Assembly (NCBI RefSeq): GCF_000712135.1
Contig: NZ_JOOE01000001.1
Span: 1,488,001-1,552,000 of the forward strand
Direction of reading: 5' to 3'
Origin: Sphingomonas sp. UNC305MFCol5.2
GTDB lineage: Bacteria > Pseudomonadota > Alphaproteobacteria > Sphingomonadales > Sphingomonadaceae
Length of the DNA: 64,000 nt
Part shown: piece by piece, positions 17,075 through 25,655 of the stretch
Layout of the letters: every line of letters starts with the position of its first letter
How positions within the stretch are numbered: position 1 is the first letter of the stretch
Notes under the pieces: model-generated
Told to the model about the DNA's origin: nothing
What the model saw: the letters and a program-made list of their open reading frames with translations, nothing else
Databases searched by the model: none
Translations under genes and position numbers: made by a program

Positions 17075-19381
17075 TCATTCGGGCGCATCATCGCTCGCGG
17101 ACGTTCTGCTCCGTCGCTGGTTGATCGGGATTACGGAGGCAGAGACCTTCACCATTCGAACAGTCCGCGCGAGCGCCTCCTGTGTGAACGGCTTCGCAAG
17201 CACGTGGATGCCCTTGATTGCATCACGGTCGAGATCGGCAAAACCGGTGACGAGCAGCAGGGGCAGCTCCGGATAGTCCTTCCGGATCTCCTCGGCCAGC
17301 TCGAGACCCGTCATCTGGGGCATGAGCTGATCCGCAACGACCAGATCGATGCCACCACGGTGCACCTCCGCAAGCGCTCCGCTGCCGGAGCTTGCCATCA
17401 TGACAGCGACGCCCAGATCCTCGAGCATTGCGGCCGTATTGGCCAGCACGAGCGGATCGTCGTCGACCACCAGGATGGTCATTGGCGGCAATTTCGTTGG
17501 CGCTTCATCGGGGTGGGCAGGCTCGGGCTTTCGCCGCACCGGGCGCTCCGCGAACGGCAAATAGAGTTCGGCGGTCGTGCCCTGGCCGACGACGCTGCGA
17601 AGCGCAAGCCACCCGCCCGATTGCGCGGCAAGGCCTTGCACCATCGACAGCCCCAGCCCGGTGCCCTGGCCGACATCCTTGGTCGTGAAGAACGGATCCG
17701 TCGCCCGCGTCAACGTTTCTTCGTCCATGCCAGCGCCGGTATCCGCGAAGGTGAGCCGGACATAGCGCCCGGCAGGCAAATCGTCGATCTCGCCATCTGC
17801 GAGAAGCGTTTCGGACGCCGAGATATCCACGTAACCGCCGTCCGGCATGGCATCACGCGCATTCACCGCGAGGTTCAAGAGCGCCATCTCCAGCTGGTGC
17901 GCATCGACCCGGGCGAGCGGAAGCCCGAGTGAAAAATGCGTCTCGACTTGCACCCGCGGACCGAGCGAGCGCTGCAGCAGGTTCGTCATGCCGTGGACCA
18001 GTTCCGGGATGTCGACCGGTTGCGGGCGCAGATCCTGCCGTCGCGCGAATGCCAGCAATCGTTGCGTGAGCGAAGCGCCGCGCTCCGCGCCCTGATAGGC
18101 GCTCTCCAGCAGCCGCAAGGCCTTGGGGTCCTCTGGCAGGCGCTTGCGGAGCAACTCGAGGTTGCCGAGGATGACGGCAAGCAGATTGTTGAAATCGTGC
18201 GCGATGCCACCGGTGAGCTGGCCCATCGTCTCGAGCTTCTGGGCCTGGCGCAACGCTTCCTCTGCGCGCCGGCGCCCGGTCATGTCGGTCAAACCGCCGA
18301 CGACGTGAAGGAGCTCATCCGCGGAATCGCGCTCTACCTTCGCTGCGGATACCAGGTCGAGAAAGGCCCCATCCCTGGTGACCGCGCGATATTCGCGTGG
18401 TCCGAGCGAGCCCTGGCGCAACAGCTCGGGCCAGTCCTGCAGGAACTGGCGCGCCGACGCCTCCGTCAGGAAATTGACGAATGGGCGGCCGATAACTTCC
18501 TCGCGGGTATAGCCCATGAGGTCGAGCCAGGCGTCGCTGACATGCTCGATCAGTCCGAAGCGATCGAGCGCATGGAGCGGCAGCGGCGTCCCCTTATAGA
18601 GTGACCGGAAGCGCTCCTCGCTCTGTCGAAGCGCATTCGCTTCACGCTGTACGAGCAGGGCGAAACGGCGATCGAACATCGCCGCGATCAGCGACAGGAA
18701 CAGGATCAGGAATGCGGCCGCCGACACACCGATCGCCAGCATCGACTGGCTCGCGCCCGAAGCGCCGCGCGCCATGTCGAAACCCGGCGCAATGGTGAAT
18801 ATTGCCGCGCGCATCCCCGAAAAGTGCATCCCGGCGATCGCCGCGCCCATCACGGCTGCCGCGCCGAAACGGACGAAATGATGGCTCTCGCGCGAAGCGA
18901 GCCAGAGCGCCGCCGTGGCCGCCCCGACCGCTATCAGCACGGAAATTGCCAACCACAGCCGATCATAGCTGAGCGCGGCCGGCATCTGCATCGCCGCCAT
19001 GCCGATATAGTGCATGGCGACGATCCCGAGGCCCATGAATATCCCGGCGACGAGCAGAGGTCCCGCAGCGCCGCGCGAGCGGCCCATCACCGCGAAGCCG
19101 GCGCCGGTGACGACGATCGCGACGAGCAGCGACACGATCGTCAGCTCGACATCATAGCCCACAGCCATTCCCGGCATGCTGAAAGCCAGCATCGCGACGA
19201 AGTGCATCGCCCAAATGCCGCCGCCCATCGCGATTGCCGCAGTCACCAGCCAGACACGGCGCAGCCAACCTTCCGAAGCGCGGATACGGCCGGCCAGATC
19301 CAGTGCAGTATACGAAGCCGCGACGGCGATCGAGATCGAGATCGAGACGAGCACTGAATCATGCGAGCCGGTCATGATCAT
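17075..19381 (-). CDS. MHYT-domain hybrid histidine kinase
   Basis: A 768-residue inner-membrane sensor. Seven hydrophobic segments in the first 250 residues contain three MHYT-type motifs ([32 protein letters not shown]), a domain proposed to sense gases or redox through bound metal. A PAS domain (about 265-390) follows, then HisKA with His in [13 protein letters not shown], HATPase with N and G boxes ([27 protein letters not shown]), and a C-terminal receiver with phospho-Asp in LVVADQLMP. No separate response regulator lies beside it. The gene converges on the arginase-like gene with 45 bases between. Confidence 0.92.
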   Translation of the reverse strand: MIMTGSHDSVLVSISISIAVAASYTALDLAGRIRASEGWLRRVWLVTAAIAMGGGIWAMHFVAMLAFSMPGMAVGYDVELTIVSLLVAIVVTGAGFAVMGRSRGAAGPLLVAGIFMGLGIVAMHYIGMAAMQMPAALSYDRLWLAISVLIAVGAATAALWLASRESHHFVRFGAAAVMGAAIAGMHFSGMRAAIFTIAPGFDMARGASGASQSMLAIGVSAAAFLILFLSLIAAMFDRRFALLVQREANALRQSEERFRSLYKGTPLPLHALDRFGLIEHVSDAWLDLMGYTREEVIGRPFVNFLTEASARQFLQDWPELLRQGSLGPREYRAVTRDGAFLDLVSAAKVERDSADELLHVVGGLTDMTGRRRAEEALRQAQKLETMGQLTGGIAHDFNNLLAVILGNLELLRKRLPEDPKALRLLESAYQGAERGASLTQRLLAFARRQDLRPQPVDIPELVHGMTNLLQRSLGPRVQVETHFSLGLPLARVDAHQLEMALLNLAVNARDAMPDGGYVDISASETLLADGEIDDLPAGRYVRLTFADTGAGMDEETLTRATDPFFTTKDVGQGTGLGLSMVQGLAAQSGGWLALRSVVGQGTTAELYLPFAERPVRRKPEPAHPDEAPTKLPPMTILVVDDDPLVLANTAAMLEDLGVAVMMASSGSGALAEVHRGGIDLVVADQLMPQMTGLELAEEIRKDYPELPLLLVTGFADLDRDAIKGIHVLAKPFTQEALARTVRMVKVSASVIPINQRRSRTSASDDAPE

Positions 19382-19722
19382 TCGGATTATGCCTCGAGCG
19401 GCGGATATGGCGCTACGCTAGTCGCAAATCCGCAACCCGCAATCCTTTCCTGCTCGATAAGCACTCGCGGGAGGATTCCGACGTCGGTTCGCAGTCCTCA
19501 ATTCCGGCGTGGTCCACGCGTGGCGCTGCCCGTAATGTTGGTGCCGATCCTGCGGTCGGTCTTGATATAGTGCACCCCTGCCACGCCATCGAGCACTTGA
19601 GGTCCGGAGCGGCGGAACGCACAGATCGCGTTCATGGGGGAGCATCTCGACTCCTACCCACTTCGCCAGATCTTCCCTTCCTTTGGGGGACGCCGCCGAA
19701 AAGGGTCGTCCGACGCCTGATT
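19382..19722. other. Intergenic region, no supported gene
   Basis: 341 bases between the hybrid kinase start and the end of the oxidoreductase operon. A 45-codon leftward frame (about 19502-19636) exists but lacks a clear ribosome-binding site and family resemblance, so I do not call it. The region should contain the kinase promoter; I saw no clear elements. Confidence 0.5.
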
Positions 19723-20415
19723 CTAGGAACTCGCGAGACCCAAATGATCCAGCACTTGCGCAAGATGTGCCAGCGCCTCTTCGCTCGGCCCCGGATAGTC
19801 GCCCGGCGTCGGCTGGTCCCCGATGAAACCCATGTCGGCTTTGCCTTCGGGAAGGCTATAAAAGCCGAGCACGAACAAGTGCCGCAGCGTGTCCATGAAG
19901 GCGACAGGCTTCGCCATCCTGACGACGGGCGCCGCCACGACGAGCGCATCGAGCAGTCCATCGCGCTGGGACGGCGCGATCGCGTCGAACGTGGCCCCGT
20001 GCAGGGCGCGGCTCTGCGCATCGAGCCAGATCAGACCGCCGATCAGCAGCGCCCTGTCCGCACGCTGGATCGGATAGGGTGCGCTGATCCACTCGTCGAC
20101 GAACGCCCCCACCCCCAGCGTTCCGGCACCAGGCGAGCGTTCGTCGGCGGGTAGGATCAGATCGCCCAACAGATCAACCGTCGCGCGCTGCTTATTGCTC
20201 AGCGTCAGTGGCCAAGGCACCTTGGGCGTCATCAGATCCGGATCGCGGCCATAGCCCCTGGCCGGGGGCGGGGGCAGCACCTCGGGCCAGTCGACGACGT
20301 CAAATGGCGCGGTGGTATTCTGCCCCGCCGCCATCGCGGGCGGCGACCAGCGGGCAAGCGGCAGTGCCGCCGCCGCCATCATCCACTGCAGCGTTTCGCG
20401 GCGCGACGGAGTCAT
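19723..20415 (-). CDS. Gluconate 2-dehydrogenase subunit 3 family protein
   Basis: A 230-residue small subunit of a membrane-associated FAD-dependent dehydrogenase. A Tat-type signal (SRRETLQWMMAAAALPLA) leads into the family core with LLGDLILPADERSPGAGTLGVGAFVDEWIS around residues 82-115. In known complexes this subunit binds the GMC flavoprotein and aids its export. Its ATG overlaps the stop of the flavoprotein gene by four bases. No cytochrome c subunit is encoded nearby, so the electron acceptor is not evident from this locus. Confidence 0.88.
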   Translation of the reverse strand: MTPSRRETLQWMMAAAALPLARWSPPAMAAGQNTTAPFDVVDWPEVLPPPPARGYGRDPDLMTPKVPWPLTLSNKQRATVDLLGDLILPADERSPGAGTLGVGAFVDEWISAPYPIQRADRALLIGGLIWLDAQSRALHGATFDAIAPSQRDGLLDALVVAAPVVRMAKPVAFMDTLRHLFVLGFYSLPEGKADMGFIGDQPTPGDYPGPSEEALAHLAQVLDHLGLASS

Positions 20416-22124
20416 GCGAAGGCTCCCGATTTGAAGCGGGCTGCCAGCTGCTCGGAGGCGCGTAGCGCCAATGCGAGGATGGTGAGTGTCGGGTTCTTGT
20501 GCGCGCCCGAGGCGAAGATCGCACCGTCCATCAGCACCAGATTGTCGACGTCCCAGGTCTGGCCATAGCTGTCGACCACCGACGACCGCGCGTCCGCGCC
20601 CATCCGCGCGGTGCCCAGCTCGTGGATGATCTCACCACCGGCGGTGATGAGCTTTTCGGGTGGCAACTCGGGATCGAGAATGGTCCCGTTCATCCGCTTG
20701 AAGACTGCATGCGCGGTCCGGCGTCCGTGCGCGACCTGGTTGATCTCGTGCTGCGACCAGCGGAACGCAAACCGCAGTACCGGAATGCCGAACCGATCCT
20801 TCACGCCTGGGTCGATCTCGCAATACGTGTCCTTGTTGGGGATCATTTCGCCGCGCAGCACCATCGCGATCGACGCGCCCGATGCGCTGCGCACTGCCTG
20901 TTTGAGCCCCTTCCCCCACACCCGCGGCAGCGCGGCGGCGGGCGGGATGCCGAACCGGCCGCCCAGTTCGAAATGATAGCCGCGCGGGAAATCCAGCTCC
21001 CCGCGTTTCTGCTGCTGGTACAGCCAGAACGGGATGTACATGTGCTGGCCGCCGATGCCGTCCTCGTTGTAGCGTGGCCGATCGGCGAGCTCGGGAATAT
21101 GCGCGCGAAACGACGCACCGGTCGAATCGGTGAGATTGCGCCCGAGCTGCCCGGAGTAATTGGCCAGCCCGCCGGGGCGCTCGCTGCCGCCCGAATTGAG
21201 CAGCAGCCGCGTCGTCTCGCAGGTGCCCGCCGCCAAGACGACAACGCGCGACTTGACCTGATGGCGCGCGCCCGTCTTGCGATCGACATATTCGACGCCG
21301 GCGGCGCGGTTCGCCGATGCCATCACCACGCGCGCGACCATTGCGTCGGTCACGACCGTCAACCGTCCGGTAGCCTTCGCCATCGGCAGGAACGACGTGG
21401 TCGTCTGGAACATCGCGCCGATCGGGCAGCCCCGCGTGCACGGCGTCGCGTTGAAGCAGGCGGCGCGCGGCGCGACATCATCGGGCATATCGCGCGTGAG
21501 TACCGCGGTATGCGCCGGCCGCACGGGTATGCCGAGGCTTTCGCAGGCGGCCTTGAGCAGCATTTCGGGGATGCGTGGCTTGGGCGGCGGCATCAGGCAG
21601 CCCGGCGGCGAATCGGGATGATTCTCCAGCTCGATCCGCCCGCCATTGACTCCGATCATCCGCTCGACCCGGTCGTAGAACGGCGCGATGTCGTCATAGC
21701 CGATCGGCCAGTCCACACCCAATCCGTCCCGCGAGAAGGGCTTGAAATCATACGGGCCCCACCGCGGCACATGCCGGCCCCAATGGTTGGTCCGCCCGCC
21801 CAGCATCCGAGAGCGATACCAACGGAAGTCGGTGCCTTCGCGCATTGTGTAAGGTTCGCCGTCGACCTGCCATCCGCCGCCGACGGTCGCATCGAAATAG
21901 CCGAATGGCTTGTCGGGCGTAGCGGCGCCGCGCAGCGGGGCGTCGCTCTCCGGCGCGGTCATGTTGACTTCGGCCTGCGGGTCGTAGTCGCGGCCGGCCT
22001 CCAGCAGCAGGCAACGCAACCCCGCCTTGGTCAGGCTATAGGCCGCCATGCCTCCAGCGGCGCCCGAGCCCACGATGACGACGTCGGCAACGCCCTCCGC
22101 CGCGTCGATCGCGCCGGACGTCAC
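20412..22124 (-). CDS. GMC oxidoreductase, FAD-dependent sugar or glycoside dehydrogenase
   Basis: A 570-residue flavoprotein of the glucose-methanol-choline family. The FAD-binding motif VVIVGSGAAGGMAAY lies near residues 17-31, and the C-terminus has HELGTARMG and the active-site region GAHKNPTLTILALAL. The start is GTG at 22124, which overlaps the stop of the upstream hydrolase gene (GTGA); the longer frame to 22277 would run through that gene. With the subunit-3 partner it resembles glucoside 3-dehydrogenase-type or gluconate 2-dehydrogenase complexes. The hydrolase upstream favours oxidation of glycosides at C3. That assignment rests on context. Confidence 0.9.
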   Translation of the reverse strand: MTSGAIDAAEGVADVVIVGSGAAGGMAAYSLTKAGLRCLLLEAGRDYDPQAEVNMTAPESDAPLRGAATPDKPFGYFDATVGGGWQVDGEPYTMREGTDFRWYRSRMLGGRTNHWGRHVPRWGPYDFKPFSRDGLGVDWPIGYDDIAPFYDRVERMIGVNGGRIELENHPDSPPGCLMPPPKPRIPEMLLKAACESLGIPVRPAHTAVLTRDMPDDVAPRAACFNATPCTRGCPIGAMFQTTTSFLPMAKATGRLTVVTDAMVARVVMASANRAAGVEYVDRKTGARHQVKSRVVVLAAGTCETTRLLLNSGGSERPGGLANYSGQLGRNLTDSTGASFRAHIPELADRPRYNEDGIGGQHMYIPFWLYQQQKRGELDFPRGYHFELGGRFGIPPAAALPRVWGKGLKQAVRSASGASIAMVLRGEMIPNKDTYCEIDPGVKDRFGIPVLRFAFRWSQHEINQVAHGRRTAHAVFKRMNGTILDPELPPEKLITAGGEIIHELGTARMGADARSSVVDSYGQTWDVDNLVLMDGAIFASGAHKNPTLTILALALRASEQLAARFKSGAFA

Positions 22125-22870
22125 TGGCCAACCGTGGCGGACGGGCCGAGCCGGCGGAGCTTGATATTCCGGAACGCGACCGGATGGCCATGGTCCTGGA
22201 GCCCGATCACGCCATTCGGGAAGGTGCCGAACAACGGCATCGTCGCGAACTTCGACGCCGCCACTCGCTTCCGCCACGCATCATCGCCGAAGGTCACGTC
22301 CGCAGTGAGCTTACCGTTCAGCCATTGCCGCACACGTCCCGGCTCGACGCGCAGCCGGGCGTGGTTCCAGCTTCCGGCAGGATGCGCCGCACCCGCCGGC
22401 GGCACCGTGATGTCGTAGAGCGCCCCGGCCCGATGGGACGGGATCTTGCCGTCAGAATGCCCCGCATCGTCGAGGATCTGCATCTCGAGCCCGGTTTCGT
22501 AGATGTGCGTGGTCTGCGGCGCGTTTCGCGCGAGATAGAGGACTCCGCTGTTGCCGCCGCGCTCGACCTTCCAATCGAGCGTCAGTTCGAACGCGCCGTA
22601 GCTCTCGGCGGTGACGAGATCGGCACCCCTCATCCGTCCGCTGTTCGCGGTCAGCATCAGGGTGCCGTCACGCACTTCCCACGAAGACGAAGGCGCGCGC
22701 CCGTCGAACGATCGCCAGCCGCTCAGGTCGCGGCCGTTGAACAGCAGCTGCCAGCCCTCGGCACGCTCCCTAGCGCTGAGCACGTTAGGCGCCGCGGCTT
22801 GCGAACCGGCCAGCGCCGGAACCGCAGCGACCGCCAACAGGCAAAGTCCCAGACCGGACAAGATACGCAT
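22121..22870 (-). CDS. 3-keto-disaccharide hydrolase family protein (DUF1080)
   Basis: A 249-residue exported protein with a Sec signal (cleavage near ALAGSQA, residue 22). The lectin-like jelly-roll fold of DUF1080 is shown by WQLLFNGRDLSGWRSF, WEVRDGTLML, FELTLDWKVERGGNSGVLYL and the family end GVIGLQDHGHPVAFRNIKLR. Members have been shown to cleave 3-keto-glycosides after C3 oxidation. It is the first gene of an operon with a GMC flavoprotein and its small subunit, so oxidation and cleavage enzymes would be made together in the periplasm. The natural glycoside is unknown. Confidence 0.9.
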   Translation of the reverse strand: MRILSGLGLCLLAVAAVPALAGSQAAAPNVLSARERAEGWQLLFNGRDLSGWRSFDGRAPSSSWEVRDGTLMLTANSGRMRGADLVTAESYGAFELTLDWKVERGGNSGVLYLARNAPQTTHIYETGLEMQILDDAGHSDGKIPSHRAGALYDITVPPAGAAHPAGSWNHARLRVEPGRVRQWLNGKLTADVTFGDDAWRKRVAASKFATMPLFGTFPNGVIGLQDHGHPVAFRNIKLRRLGPSATVGQ

Positions 22871-23035
22871 CAGGTTCCTCCCTTGGCTCGTCCGCTTTCC
22901 AGGCGAACGATCGCATACACTGCGGCTGCGACGCCAGGTTCCACCAGATTTGCGTTCCAGTGAAGCGGAAATCGCCGCGCCGCGGATCGTGCTTAGGCAG
23001 CAACGTGTTGCGTGGCTGTGACCGGAAGCGGAATA

Positions 23036-23515
23036 TCAGCACCCGGATTGCACGGCGCCACGGCTCCTGTCCCCGCGCAGTGATCGAGCGACTGCGTCGA
23101 GCGACCAACTGCCACCGCCCCGGAACATCAGCGGCAGCAGGATCGCCGCCCAGCTGAGGTGCGTCGGCCAGGCGTCGGGATAGACGAAGATCTCGATCGT
23201 CAACGTCATCAGGAAGAGCGCCAGTGCCGAGAAGCGCGTGCACAGGCCGAGTACCAGCAGGATCGAGAAGGCATGTTCGGACCAGGTCGCGGCAATTGCG
23301 GCGATCTCGGGCGGGATCAGCGGCAGCGTATATTCGGTGCGGAACAGCTCATAGGTGCCGTCGGTCACGTGGAGAATCCCGTCGACCTTGGTGCGGCCCG
23401 ACAGGAAGAACACCGCCGCGATGCCGAAACGGGCGACGAGCAGCAGGAACGCGTCCGGCACCAGCGCAGACGCGCGACGGACGAAGCGCTCGGGGAGCGC
23501 GATCAACGAAATCAT
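23036..23515 (-). CDS. DoxX-family membrane protein of the bufferin locus
   Basis: A 159-residue protein with four hydrophobic segments and DoxX hallmarks (LLVARFGIAAVFFLSGRTKVDG near residues 26-47; LVLGLCTRFSALALFLMT). GGAGAA stands ahead of the ATG at 23515. It lies 59 bases downstream of the DUF2282 bufferin gene in the same direction. In Caulobacter-type loci a DoxX protein (BufD) accompanies the DUF2282 bufferin. The molecular role is not established; a quinone- or redox-linked function is often proposed. Confidence 0.85.
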   Translation of the reverse strand: MISLIALPERFVRRASALVPDAFLLLVARFGIAAVFFLSGRTKVDGILHVTDGTYELFRTEYTLPLIPPEIAAIAATWSEHAFSILLVLGLCTRFSALALFLMTLTIEIFVYPDAWPTHLSWAAILLPLMFRGGGSWSLDAVARSLRGDRSRGAVQSGC

Positions 23516-23574
23516 CGGGTTTCTCCGCAAATGCGGGGCCGGAACGCGGCTCAGGCGCCCCGGCCCGAAGAGGG

Positions 23575-23856
23575 TCACGCCTTCGGAGTCAGCGAGCCGC
23601 TGCCCTTGGGCGTCTTGATCGCGATGCAGGTGCCTGCCTTGACGAGCTTCCAGGCGTTGCCCTGATAATTCACCTTGGACGTGCCGGCGCAGCTCGTGCC
23701 GGCACCCGCCTTGCAGTCGTTCTTGCCGGCGAGTGCGACGCCGTAGCATTTTTCCATGGCGGGCTTGTTCTGCGCCGCGGCGGCGGCGGGAGCGAGCGCC
23801 GCGGCGGCGGCGGCAACCGCCAGCGTGGCGGCGAGGGAGGCGTGAGTCGAACGCAT
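23575..23856 (-). CDS. bufA1: BufA1-type periplasmic bufferin (DUF2282)
   Basis: A 93-residue exported precursor. A signal peptide rich in Ala (cleavage near AAAAQ, residue 29) precedes a small mature part with the conserved pattern [24 protein letters not shown] and GTC, giving four cysteines. Bufferins are ribosomally made peptides whose cysteines are modified by an MNIO enzyme and which bind excess copper in the periplasm. AAGGAAAG precedes the ATG. The gene is divergent from the sigma-factor gene and has a sigma-F-type promoter at 23962-23987. Unusually, its operon has no modification enzyme of its own. Confidence 0.88.
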   Translation of the reverse strand: MRSTHASLAATLAVAAAAAALAPAAAAAQNKPAMEKCYGVALAGKNDCKAGAGTSCAGTSKVNYQGNAWKLVKAGTCIAIKTPKGSGSLTPKA

Positions 23857-23961
23857 GGGTCTTTCCTTCGATAGGGGTGCCTCCGGTGCGCGGCCCGGGT
23901 TTGGGGGTGCCGGGCCGCGCGGTGACCGGGGAGGAGGCGAAAGCCCGGATCACGCCGCTAG

Positions 23962-23987
23962 TTCGGCGCGGGCCGGGGCGCGGTTAC
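23962..23987 (-). promoter_or_regulatory. Sigma-F-type promoter of bufA1
   Basis: On the minus strand the sequence reads GTAACC, 16 bases, CGAA, identical in elements and spacing to two other sites in this locus and to the Caulobacter SigF consensus as I recall it. It lies 106 bases upstream of the bufA1 ATG. Confidence 0.85.
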
Positions 23988-24019
23988 GGGGGCGAGCAAA
24001 AAAATTGCCGCAAAGCCGT

Positions 24020-24045
24020 GTAACCTTCGTGCCGGCTACGCCGAA
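24020..24045 (+). promoter_or_regulatory. Sigma-F-type promoter of the sigF-nrsF operon
   Basis: GTAACC at 24020-24025, 16 bases, then CGAA at 24042-24045, with the sigma gene ATG only 20 bases further. This implies that the sigma factor drives its own transcription. Confidence 0.87.
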
Positions 24046-24065
24046 CTCTTCCTCGAGGAGCACGA

Positions 24066-24605
24066 ATGCAGGCGAATGAGGACGCGTTGCGCGGATTGAT
24101 GATCGATGGACTCGACGGCGACGCCGCAGCCCATGCCGCGTTGCTGCGCCTGCTCGTGCCGTTGCTGCGCGGCTTCTATCGGCGCCGCGCCAGCGGCTCC
24201 GACGACGATATCGAGGATCTGGTGCAGGAAACGCTGATCGCGGTGCACACGCGCCGCGTAACCTATGACCGCGATCGTGCCTTCACGGCATGGCTGTTCG
24301 CGATCGCCCGCTACAAGATGGTCGACCATTTCCGCCGGGGCCGCCGGCTGTGCCCGATCGACGGGCTGGAGGACATGCTGATCGCCGAAGACTTCGAAAG
24401 CGCCTCGACCGCGCGACTCGACATGGAAGGCCTGCTCGCAGATCTGCCCGCCAAGCAGGCGCGGATGATCCGCGCCACCAGGCTCGATGGATTGAGCGTG
24501 GCCGAAGCGGCACAGGCCGGCGGGATCGGCGAATCCGATGTGAAGGTCTCGGTGCATCGTGGGCTCAAGGCGCTGGTGGCGCGGATCCAGGGGGAAAGGC
24601 GATGA
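24066..24605 (+). CDS. sigF: ECF sigma factor, SigF-like
   Basis: A 179-residue sigma factor of the group paired with DUF1109/NrsF regulators. Region 2 holds DDDIEDLVQETLIAVHTRR and FTAWLFAIARYKMVDHFRR; region 4 holds LPAKQARMIRATRLDGLSVAEAA and a helix-turn-helix ending in VKVSVHRGLKAL. GAGGAG precedes the ATG. It overlaps the NrsF gene by four bases. In Caulobacter the homologous pair responds to metal stress, notably copper, and activates bufferin operons; the promoters here support the same circuit. Confidence 0.92.
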   Translation: MQANEDALRGLMIDGLDGDAAAHAALLRLLVPLLRGFYRRRASGSDDDIEDLVQETLIAVHTRRVTYDRDRAFTAWLFAIARYKMVDHFRRGRRLCPIDGLEDMLIAEDFESASTARLDMEGLLADLPAKQARMIRATRLDGLSVAEAAQAGGIGESDVKVSVHRGLKALVARIQGERR

Positions 24606-25243
24606 ACACCGACGACCTCATCTCCCGCCTCTCGCAGGACGTGCCGCCAGTCCGCAGGAACGCAGTCGGCTGGCGGATCGCCATCGGCATCCTGCTCGGC
24701 GCATTGGTCTCGGGCGGCTATGTCCTGCTGTCGATGGGCATCCGCCCGGATCTGGGTGAGGCGATGCACGGCTTCGCCTTCTGGATGAAGTGGGGATACA
24801 CCCTCTCGCTGTCGGTGGCGGCGCTCGTCGTGACCGCGCAGCTCGCCCGGCCCGACACCAGGCGGCTGCGCTGGCTGTGGGTCATCGCGATCCCGGTCGC
24901 TTTGCTCGCCGGCGTCGGCGCGCTCGAGCTGATCCGCACCCCCTCGGGCGAATGGCTGGCGATGTGGTTGGGGCATAGCTGGAGGACCTGTCCGTGGCGC
25001 GTGCTCACGCTCGCCATGCCGATCTTCGTGGGGCTGCTCTGGTCGTTCCGCCGGCTCGCGCCGACGCGCCTGCGCGCAGCGGGCGCGGCGGCGGGCCTTG
25101 CGGCAGGCGCTTTCGCCGCGACGGTCTATTGCCTCCACTGTCCCGAAGTCTCGGCAATCTTCGTGCTGACCTGGTATTCGCTGGGCATCCTGCTCGCCGC
25201 CTCGGTCGGCGCGCTGCTCGGACCGCGCCTGCTGCGCTGGTAA
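24602..25243 (+). CDS. nrsF: NrsF-type membrane anti-sigma regulator (DUF1109)
   Basis: A 213-residue inner-membrane protein with six hydrophobic segments that holds its sigma factor inactive. The N-terminal cytoplasmic stretch (DLISRLSQDVPPVRR) should contact the sigma factor. Two cysteine sites are visible: Cys in SWRTCPWRV and a CxxC in YCLHCPEVS. Cysteines of this family are thought to take part in sensing metal or oxidant. ATGA overlap with the sigma gene makes co-production likely. Function by family and context; no direct evidence of the inducer in the sequence. Confidence 0.92.
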   Translation: MNTDDLISRLSQDVPPVRRNAVGWRIAIGILLGALVSGGYVLLSMGIRPDLGEAMHGFAFWMKWGYTLSLSVAALVVTAQLARPDTRRLRWLWVIAIPVALLAGVGALELIRTPSGEWLAMWLGHSWRTCPWRVLTLAMPIFVGLLWSFRRLAPTRLRAAGAAAGLAAGAFAATVYCLHCPEVSAIFVLTWYSLGILLAASVGALLGPRLLRW

Positions 25244-25256
25244 TTTCGGGAGGGCT

Positions 25257-25282
25257 GTAACCGCCCGCCGCGGCACAGCGAA
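25257..25282 (+). promoter_or_regulatory. Sigma-F-type promoter of bufA2-bufB-bufC
   Basis: GTAACC at 25257-25262, a 16-base spacer and CGAA at 25279-25282, 42 bases upstream of the bufA2 ATG. The site begins 13 bases after the nrsF stop, so the bufferin genes have their own start as well as possible read-through. Confidence 0.87.
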
Positions 25283-25324
25283 CTGGGGAGGCCAACCCTG
25301 GCAGAACTTTCTGGAGAACTCCCA

Positions 25325-25597
25325 ATGACCATCATCCGCACCGGCGTCAGCATCGCCGCTTCCGCCGCCGTCATCGCAATCACCGCCGCCGCACCGACCG
25401 CCGCCTTTGCCAAGGCCGGCGTCGGTGCCGCCAAGACCGTCCATTGCTATGGCGTCAACACCTGCAAGGGCACGTCGGACTGCAAGACCGCGTCGAATGA
25501 CTGCAAGGGCCAGAACGACTGCAAGGGCCAGGGCTTCAAGGCGATGACCGCAAAAGCGTGCAAGGCCGCCGGCGGCAGCCTGACCGAACCGAAGTGA
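25325..25597 (+). CDS. bufA2: BufA2-type periplasmic bufferin metallophore precursor
   Basis: A 90-residue exported peptide. A signal peptide (cleavage near TAAFAKA, residue 29) is followed by a cysteine-rich core with [31 protein letters not shown] and KACKAAGG, seven cysteines in all. This spacing is typical of BufA2 bufferins, copper-binding peptides whose cysteines are modified by the MNIO partner. GGAG lies 8 bases before the ATG. A strong hairpin follows the gene, which would raise the peptide level over its enzymes. Confidence 0.9.
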   Translation: MTIIRTGVSIAASAAVIAITAAAPTAAFAKAGVGAAKTVHCYGVNTCKGTSDCKTASNDCKGQNDCKGQGFKAMTAKACKAAGGSLTEPK

Positions 25598-25604
25598 CCG
25601 CATG

Positions 25605-25633
25605 CCGGCCCGGCGCGATCGTCGCCGGGCCGG
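25605..25633 (+). terminator. Hairpin between bufA2 and bufB, likely attenuator
   Basis: A perfect 11-base GC stem (25605-25615 with 25623-25633) with a seven-base loop occupies the 58-base gap. No T run follows. Such hairpins often allow partial read-through or protect the upstream message, giving more precursor than enzyme. Confidence 0.65.
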
Positions 25634-25655
25634 ACACCCTGGAGAGGTTGATCCG

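Noticed and set aside
19502..19636. Leftward 45-codon frame upstream of the hybrid kinase
   Set aside because: Short, with no clear ribosome-binding site and no recognisable family.
20499..22418. Rightward open frame of 639 codons opposite the GMC oxidoreductase
   Set aside because: Antisense shadow of a conserved gene; low-complexity composition.
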